Source: Idiomarina sp. MD25a | GTDB taxonomy: Bacteria > Pseudomonadota > Gammaproteobacteria > Enterobacterales > Alteromonadaceae | Direction of reading: 5' to 3' | Assembly (NCBI RefSeq): GCF_001870515.1 | Contig: NZ_MDGT01000002.1 | Location: 124,066 to 188,065 of the forward strand | Length of the DNA: 64,000 bases | Shown: positions 58,578-64,000 of the stretch, one piece after another | Layout: each line of letters opens with the position of its first letter | Numbering within the stretch: position 1 is the stretch's first letter | Program-made: the position numbers and the translations under genes | Notes under the pieces: model-generated | Told to the model about the DNA's origin: nothing | What the model saw: only the letters and a program-made list of their open reading frames with translations | The model's database searches: none

Positions 58578-61500
58578 ATGACGATGAGTACAGAAGATAC
58601 TAATAAAGGCATTATCGCATGGTTCGCGCGCAACTCGGTTGCCGCTAACCTGCTATTATTCCTGATTGTGGTTGCGGGCGTGATGTCGATTTTCAGTGTT
58701 CGCAAGCAAATGTTTCCAGAAATTTCATTAAACGTAATCAGCATTCAAGTACCCTTCCCAGGTGCTGCGCCGCAAGAAGTAGAACAAGGCGTCATTATGT
58801 TGATTGAGGATGCGCTCGAAGACGTTGATGGCGTTGAAGAGATGACATCGCGTTCACAGGAAGGCCTCGGCTCAGTCACTATTGAAGTTGAACCCGATTA
58901 CGATGTTCAAGTAGTGATGGACGAAGTTAAAATGCTAGTGGACGCCATCCCTAACTTCCCACAACAAATTGAAAAGCCAAACATCTATCGTGTGCGACCT
59001 AACCGCAATGTGATTTGGATGACTGTCTACGGTGATGTGACGGAGCGTCAGCGCAAAGAGCTGGCTAAAGAAGTCCGTGACGAGCTTAAACAAGTAGGCG
59101 GAATTACCAAAGTAGAAGTCGTGGGTGCACGTGGTTACGAAATCGCTGTAGAAATTTCGCAAGAAGATCTCGAACGCTATGGTTTGAGTTTCCAGCAAAT
59201 CGTTAATGCCGTGCGCGGCACCTCGCTCGATGTCGCCGGTGGTTCTATTAAAACGCCTAATGGCGATATTTTACTGCGCGCTAATAATCAGGCGTACGTG
59301 GGTGATGAATTCGAGAAAATCGTGTTGATTAGTCGCCCTGATGGTACTCGTTTGACCTTAGGTGACATTGCGCAAGTGACCGATGGCTTTGTCGAGACTG
59401 AGGCGTTCACCCGCTTTGATGGCAAGCCAGCGACCTTTGTGCGGGTTAACTCGGTAGGCGATCAGAACGATCTTAAAATCGCTGAAGTTGTGAAAAACTA
59501 TGCGGAACGCAAAAATACCTCGCTACCTGATGAAGTAAAAGTCGCGTATTGGGGGGATTCGTCATATTACCTGCAAGGCCGTCTCGACCTCATGTTAAAT
59601 AACATGTGGATGGGTGGTTTGTTGGTATTCCTGATGCTGTCTTTGTTCCTACAGCTACGATTAGCGTTCTGGGTGATGATCGGCATTCCCGTGTGCTTCT
59701 TGGGTACAATCGCGCTGATGCCGCTACCGATGTTTGATGTGTCCATTAATATGATCTCCTTGTTTGGATTCATATTGGTGCTCGGTATAGTCGTGGATGA
59801 TGCCATTGTCATAGGCGAAAGCGCCTATACCGAGATCGAAGAAAATGGCAAATCGATAGACAACGTGGTGCGTGGTGCTAAGCGGGTTGCGATGCCAGCG
59901 ACGTTCGGTGTTCTGACCACCATGGTGGCCTTCGTGCCTATGCTGATGGTGGATGGCGGTATGGGCGCAATCTGGGAGTCTATTGCCTGGGTTGTCATCC
60001 TTTGCTTAATGTTCTCACTAATCGAGTCTAAGCTGATACTGCCTGCGCATATCGCCAACATGAAGTACTCGAAAGATGGTAAGGACAAACCGAATGCGTT
60101 CCAGCGTTTCCGTAATCGCTTTGCTGCTGCTGTGCAACGTTTTGTACACGGTTACTATCGTCCTTTCCTGAAGAAGTGTCTTCATTATCGCTACACAACG
60201 TTAGCGACCTTCGTTGGCATGTTGATCTTAATGGTTGGCTTGATTAGCGGTGGTATTGTGCGTTGGGTTTTCTTCCCCGATATTCCGAGTGACTTTATTC
60301 AGGCAAACATTGAGATGCAGCCAGGGACATCGGAAGAGCGTACCATTGAAGTCTTGAAAGCGGTCGAGAACGGACTGAAGTCTGTTGATGACACCATCGC
60401 TGAAGAAGAAGGTTCAGGCGTTGTTCGTCATACCAATATTTGGATGAACGGTAATACTGGCGGTACTATCTTCGCTGAATTGAAGAAAGGTGAAGAACGA
60501 GAGATCGACGGCTACGCGATTGTTAATAAATGGCGCGAAAACGTGCCTGAATTAGCCGGTGTACGTACCGTTAACTTCCAAGGTGGTATTGGCGGCGGCA
60601 GTGGCTTCGATATTGAGTTCCAGTTGACAGGCCAAAACCTCGACCAGCTTAAATCCGCGGCGGATGAGCTGAAGCAAGTCATGTCGACTTATGATGGTGT
60701 GTTTGATATCGAAGATACGTTCGGTGACGGCAAAGATGAGATTTTGCTCAAAACCAAACCGCTCGCAGAAGCCATGGGCATTGACCTTGGCGAGTTGGCT
60801 ACGCAAGTGCGTTATGCTTTCTACGGTGCTGAAGCTCAACGTATTCAGCGTGGTGACGAAGAAATTAAAGTGATGGTTCGCTATCCTGAATCTCAGCGCC
60901 AATCCGTGGGTAACTTGCAAGATATGAAGTTACGTACTGCAGACGGCGGCGAGATCCCGTTTACCGAATTGGCTGAGATTGAGCACTCGAAGGGTTATGA
61001 CACCATTACGCGTATCGATCGTCAGCGTTCAGTTAACGTGAGAGCCCGTGTGAACAAGGATGAAGTCGAGCCGTCTAGCATCGTGCAAGAGATCCGCAAT
61101 GTGAAATTGCCTGAGATCTTGGAACGTCACCCAAGTGTTGGGTTTGGTTTGCAAGGCGCGACTCAGGACGAGGCGGAAGCGACCAGTTCATTGGCCGTGG
61201 GTGGCGTATTAGCTATGTTTGCAGTGTACGCGCTGATGGCTGTGCCGCTGCGCTCATACAGTCAGCCTCTGATCATTATGTCAGTGATTCCGTTTGGTAT
61301 CATCGGCGCGATTATTGGCCACTGGATTCTGGGTATGCCGGTGAGTATCTTGAGCTTGTTCGGCATCATTGCCTTAGCTGGGGTCGTGGTGAATGACTCG
61401 TTGGTAATGGTCGACTATGTCAACCGAGCGCGTGAAGAGGGTACGCAATTGCGTCATGCGGTGTTAGATGCGGGCTGTCGACGCTTCCGTGCGATTACGC

Positions 61501-61763
61501 TGACTTCATTGACTACATTCTTTGGCTTGTTGCCAATCGTTTTAGAGAAGTCATTGCAGGCGAAGATCGTTATTCCAATGGCGATCTCCTTAGCGTTTGG
61601 TATTATTTTCGCAACGATTATTACGTTGTTGCTGATTCCATGTCTCTACCTGATTTTGGATGATGCAAAACGCAACACGCAAACAATGTTGTCTTGGTAT
61701 GGTTTAGCGAAACCGCCTAAACCAAAAGAAGAGACCACTGAAGAAGCATTAAAAGATTACTAA
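58578..61763 (+). CDS. RND family efflux permease
   Basis: A 1061-residue inner-membrane proton-driven pump, with 12 membrane segments and two large periplasmic loops, as for the HAE1/AcrB class. Motifs seen: VFPDI-type start (RKQMFPEISLNVISIQVPFPG), GIVVDDAIVIGES (Asp pair in TM4), FGIIALAGVVVNDSLVMVDY (TM10) and LTTFFGLLPIVLE. The substrate (drug, bile-like compound, fatty acid or signal) is not predictable. Coupled to the adaptor gene and ended by a strong terminator. Confidence 0.94.
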   Translation: MTMSTEDTNKGIIAWFARNSVAANLLLFLIVVAGVMSIFSVRKQMFPEISLNVISIQVPFPGAAPQEVEQGVIMLIEDALEDVDGVEEMTSRSQEGLGSVTIEVEPDYDVQVVMDEVKMLVDAIPNFPQQIEKPNIYRVRPNRNVIWMTVYGDVTERQRKELAKEVRDELKQVGGITKVEVVGARGYEIAVEISQEDLERYGLSFQQIVNAVRGTSLDVAGGSIKTPNGDILLRANNQAYVGDEFEKIVLISRPDGTRLTLGDIAQVTDGFVETEAFTRFDGKPATFVRVNSVGDQNDLKIAEVVKNYAERKNTSLPDEVKVAYWGDSSYYLQGRLDLMLNNMWMGGLLVFLMLSLFLQLRLAFWVMIGIPVCFLGTIALMPLPMFDVSINMISLFGFILVLGIVVDDAIVIGESAYTEIEENGKSIDNVVRGAKRVAMPATFGVLTTMVAFVPMLMVDGGMGAIWESIAWVVILCLMFSLIESKLILPAHIANMKYSKDGKDKPNAFQRFRNRFAAAVQRFVHGYYRPFLKKCLHYRYTTLATFVGMLILMVGLISGGIVRWVFFPDIPSDFIQANIEMQPGTSEERTIEVLKAVENGLKSVDDTIAEEEGSGVVRHTNIWMNGNTGGTIFAELKKGEEREIDGYAIVNKWRENVPELAGVRTVNFQGGIGGGSGFDIEFQLTGQNLDQLKSAADELKQVMSTYDGVFDIEDTFGDGKDEILLKTKPLAEAMGIDLGELATQVRYAFYGAEAQRIQRGDEEIKVMVRYPESQRQSVGNLQDMKLRTADGGEIPFTELAEIEHSKGYDTITRIDRQRSVNVRARVNKDEVEPSSIVQEIRNVKLPEILERHPSVGFGLQGATQDEAEATSSLAVGGVLAMFAVYALMAVPLRSYSQPLIIMSVIPFGIIGAIIGHWILGMPVSILSLFGIIALAGVVVNDSLVMVDYVNRAREEGTQLRHAVLDAGCRRFRAITLTSLTTFFGLLPIVLEKSLQAKIVIPMAISLAFGIIFATIITLLLIPCLYLILDDAKRNTQTMLSWYGLAKPPKPKEETTEEALKDY

Positions 61764-61779
61764 GTTAATGCGCATAAAA

Positions 61780-61807
61780 AAGCCGAGCCTCCGTGCTCGG
61801 CTTTTTT
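61780..61807 (+). terminator. Intrinsic terminator after the RND pair
   Basis: AAGCCGAGC and GCTCGGCTT form a 9-bp stem around CTCCGT, followed by a run of T. Confidence 0.95.
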
Positions 61808-61922
61808 GTGCCTGACCGAAATTACAGCCGCCGTGAAAATTTAAAATGCGCTCATCAAAGTTGTCATAAACTGTTAACATAAGGCGATTAATGTAGGCAC
61901 AATCAACAGGCACGGGGACGCT

Positions 61923-62642
61923 ATGCTGCTATCAGTGATCGACATCATTGTTTTGTTGTTCTTTTTTGTTTGCTGGATAGGTTATTCCCTGTTCGCGCGT
62001 AAACGCGCTAAAACCACACACTGTTTGTCGAGTATTCTGTGTGAGCTGCGTATCGACTGGATGCGTAATGTGATGCACAAAGACAATCAAATTGCCGATG
62101 CCTCACTTATCGGCAACGTAGAGCGTACAGTGACTTTCTTCGCTTCTTCGACCATTTTGGTGTTGGCGGGTGTAATTACCGTACTCGCGCATGCCGACCA
62201 GCTAGTAAATGTACTCAACGAACTGCCGCTAACACCCACCGCGCATGTGAATATGGTGCAGTTTAAGCTTGCTGTGCTAGCGCTTATATTTATCTACGCC
62301 TTTTTTAAATTTACTTGGGCTATAAGACAGTTTGGTTTCGTGTCGGTGTTGCTCGGTGTCAGCGTAAATTATCAGCAGAACCAACGTCCAGAAGAAGAAC
62401 GTGAAGAGTTTGCTCGTCATGCTGCGAAAGTATTGGACCAATCCGGTCATGAATATAACAAAGGCTTAAGAACGTATTATTTTGCACTCGCGTACATGTC
62501 ATGGTTTTTGCACCCTGTGATGCTGGTGGTATCAAGTGCCATTGTCGTTTGGGTATTGTACCGACGTGAGTATAAGTCACGGGTATTACGTGACTTATTA
62601 GCTACCAAAGGGTTTGTCCCCGGGAAAAAAGTGAAGGAGTAA
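61923..62642 (+). CDS. DUF599 membrane protein
   Basis: A 239-residue inner-membrane protein of the DUF599 type, with four or five hydrophobic segments (about 4-22, 75-92, 115-140, 188-215). The conserved cores LLFFFVCWIGYSLFARKR and the later ARHAAKVLDQSGHEYNKGLRTYYF are characteristic. Function unknown. Ends 1 base before astE, so the two are probably co-translated; an AAGGAG site lies inside its last codons. Confidence 0.88.
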   Translation: MLLSVIDIIVLLFFFVCWIGYSLFARKRAKTTHCLSSILCELRIDWMRNVMHKDNQIADASLIGNVERTVTFFASSTILVLAGVITVLAHADQLVNVLNELPLTPTAHVNMVQFKLAVLALIFIYAFFKFTWAIRQFGFVSVLLGVSVNYQQNQRPEEEREEFARHAAKVLDQSGHEYNKGLRTYYFALAYMSWFLHPVMLVVSSAIVVWVLYRREYKSRVLRDLLATKGFVPGKKVKE

Positions 62643-62643
62643 G

Positions 62644-63678
62644 ATGGTGGACCAAGTGTTTAGCAATTTTCTTAACTGGACTCGACAGCACGAATGGGGC
62701 TACCCCGAACAATTTCAGAAGAGATTAGATAACGGTACTCAATTAACGGTTTGGGACAGTGGCGTGTTGGTCGTTGAACCGGACCATGCCGGCGACAAAG
62801 ATATTATTTTATCGTGTGCTGTTCATGGTAACGAAACCGCACCCATTGAAATTTGCAGCGATATTATTCAGGACATTATTTCGGGTGAACAGACAGTTGC
62901 TCATCGCGTACTATTTCTTATTGCTAATCCAGCTTCAATTAATATTGAACAGCGGTTTGTCGAAGAAAATATGAACCGTTTATTTAGCGGTGCGCATAGT
63001 CAAGGTAGTAAACAGAATAAAGAACGTGAGCGTGCGAAAGAAATTGAAGGCTATTGCGAGCGTTTTTACGCATCGGCTCCAAAGGGAGAGCGTCGCCGTT
63101 ATCATTATGATTTGCACACCGCCATTCGCGACTCTAAGCGTGAAAAATTTGCCGTCCATCCGTTTACCGACGGTAAGCCATATCACCGTGAACAATTGCA
63201 GTTCTTACTCGCCTGCGGTGTTGATACCATTTTATTAAACCAGCAACCGACCACAACATTTTCCTATTTTTCATACAACACCTTCGGGGCTCAGGCATTT
63301 ACCGTTGAGCTGGGTAAAGTGAAAAAATTTGGCGAGAATAATCGTGCGGATTTCCAAGCGGCAGAAGATACGCTGCGTCGGCTAGTGGGTGAGCAAGTGC
63401 TTAGTTTCCCTGAGTTTGAACCAGAACAGCACTTTATGTTTGCTGAAGCGCAAACAATTAATCGTCAACACGAAGAATTTGAACTTAATTTCGCCGATGA
63501 CGTAGCTAACTTTACCGCTTTTGACAAAGGCGACCTATTAGCGATTGATGGTGGTGAAAATATTTACGCACAGCATGATGGCGAACATATTATTTTCCCT
63601 AATGCGCAGGTGGCATTGGGGCAACGCGCTTTGTTGACCGTAATCCGAGTGCCGACAGAATCACTCGAGCTGGTCTAA
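62644..63678 (+). CDS. astE: Succinylglutamate desuccinylase
   Basis: Hydrolyses N-succinylglutamate to glutamate and succinate, the last step of the AST arginine catabolic pathway. A 344-residue M14/AspA-type metalloenzyme with zinc ligands in VHGNETAPIE (His and Glu, about residue 61) and DLHTAIRD (His). AstA, astB, astC and astD are not adjacent, so either they are elsewhere or this enzyme acts on another acylamino acid. Coupled to the DUF599 gene. Confidence 0.87.
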   Translation: MVDQVFSNFLNWTRQHEWGYPEQFQKRLDNGTQLTVWDSGVLVVEPDHAGDKDIILSCAVHGNETAPIEICSDIIQDIISGEQTVAHRVLFLIANPASINIEQRFVEENMNRLFSGAHSQGSKQNKERERAKEIEGYCERFYASAPKGERRRYHYDLHTAIRDSKREKFAVHPFTDGKPYHREQLQFLLACGVDTILLNQQPTTTFSYFSYNTFGAQAFTVELGKVKKFGENNRADFQAAEDTLRRLVGEQVLSFPEFEPEQHFMFAEAQTINRQHEEFELNFADDVANFTAFDKGDLLAIDGGENIYAQHDGEHIIFPNAQVALGQRALLTVIRVPTESLELV

Positions 63679-63724
63679 TCTCCGCATAATATTTGTTAAA
63701 ACTGTTCGTTTCCATTTACACTAG

Positions 63725-63749
63725 GCCCACTGGATATTCTCCCGTGGGC
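63725..63749. other. Inverted repeat after astE
   Basis: GCCCAC and GTGGGC are 13 bases apart. No T-run follows. It may be a weak transcript end for astE or part of the following control region. Confidence 0.3.
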
Positions 63750-63752
63750 TGT

Positions 63753-63781
63753 TTGCATGACACTTTACGTAAAGGTAAAGT
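63753..63781 (+). promoter_or_regulatory. Promoter with a MerR-type operator
   Basis: TTGCAT at 63753-63758 and TAAAGT at 63776-63781 flank the near-palindrome ACTTTAC-GTAAAG-GTAAAGT (63762-63781). A dyad between -35 and -10 is typical of MerR-family activators. The sequence resembles the known LiuR motif of branched-chain amino acid catabolism, and a likely 2-oxoacid dehydrogenase gene follows. Confidence 0.5.
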
Positions 63782-63823
63782 AGCGGCAACTTTACACCCT
63801 GCTTAAAACCGAAAGAGAAGGTT

Positions 63824-64000
63824 ATGGCCAAGGATAAAAAACACAATACAGAGATAGTGACCCAGTCACAGTGGTTTGACAGTGACTCAGTAACTATTCC
63901 CATGCTCCAGCTTCTGAAAGAAGATGGCAGCTTACACAAAGGCGTTGAGATGCCAGAGTACGACAAGGATCTCATCGTAAAAATTCATGACACTATGTTG
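63824..64000 (+). CDS. Probable branched-chain 2-oxoacid dehydrogenase E1 alpha, 5' end
   Basis: Only 59 codons lie in the window. The visible N-terminus (SVTIPMLQLLKEDGSLHKG, then EYDKDLIVKIHDTML) resembles the start of E1 alpha subunits of thiamine-diphosphate dehydrogenases of the branched-chain type. No catalytic residue is visible yet. AGAGAAGG precedes ATG 63824. The call also rests on the LiuR-like promoter. Another E1 alpha or an unrelated protein remains possible. Confidence 0.6.
   Translation, partial: MAKDKKHNTEIVTQSQWFDSDSVTIPMLQLLKEDGSLHKGVEMPEYDKDLIVKIHDTML

Noticed and set aside
61861-61880. Possible Pho box before the DUF599 gene (TTGTCATAAACTGTTAACAT)
   Set aside because: The two half-sites are 10 bases apart, while Pho boxes need an 11-base period, and only one pair is present.

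Overview
This window looks like a continuous stretch of core chromosome from a marine gammaproteobacterium. The best guess is the order Alteromonadales, near Idiomarina/Pseudidiomarina. This is an inference from protein character and gene order, not a database match. Supporting signs are moderate GC, several Escherichia-like blocks kept in order (ypjD/corB facing ffh; rpsP-rimM-trmD-rplS followed by tyrA; cysZ facing zipA-ligA; mltD-gloB-yafS-rnhA-dnaQ; dnaE-accA-tilS), an SMC protein beside zipA (the non-MukB arrangement), and a TIGR03503-type protein after dnaQ. I see no phage, insertion sequence, CRISPR array or island boundary.

Layout. 1-5.7 kb: the 5' part of a PAS-containing hybrid-type sensor kinase, gshA with a TTG start, a lytic-transglycosylase-like lipoprotein, corB and ypjD. 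5.8-11.1 kb: ffh, the rpsP-rimM-trmD-rplS translation operon, a DnaJ-related protein and tyrA. 11.1-17.2 kb: a lone receiver protein, a cytochrome b561-like protein facing a cytochrome c'-like protein, and two exported amidohydrolases (one a double-domain protein). 17.3-23.0 kb: a regulatory patch with a two-receiver protein, an STAS anti-anti-sigma protein coupled to a receiver-PP2C-ATPase protein, a soluble histidine kinase with a membrane-anchored partner of unknown function and yciH, then cysB. 23.0-29.9 kb: sdaA, nudL, pabB, class I fumarase, rmuC and a small unknown gene. 30-44.2 kb: cysZ, smc-zipA-ligA, an unknown exported protein, mltD, gloB, yafS plus a rhodanese gene, rnhA, dnaQ and a TIGR03503-type protein. 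44.3-44.5 kb: two identical tRNA-Asp genes behind a strong promoter. 44.6-57.1 kb: dcp-like M3 peptidase, type II NADH dehydrogenase, dnaE-accA-tilS, a diguanylate cyclase and a CPA2/Kef-type antiporter. 57.3-64 kb: an RND efflux pair, a DUF599 protein coupled to astE, and the start of a probable branched-chain 2-oxoacid dehydrogenase E1 alpha gene behind a MerR-type operator.

Most genes are housekeeping. The parts most worth a second look are the partner-switching regulatory patch at 17.3-20.2 kb, where two receiver domains lack key residues; the paired amidohydrolases, where two of three catalytic-type domains have lost the HxH metal motif; the soluble kinase with a membrane-anchored neighbour at 20.5-22.0 kb; the near-palindromic operator at 63.76 kb; and a set of hairpins between genes that do not fit a standard intrinsic terminator.
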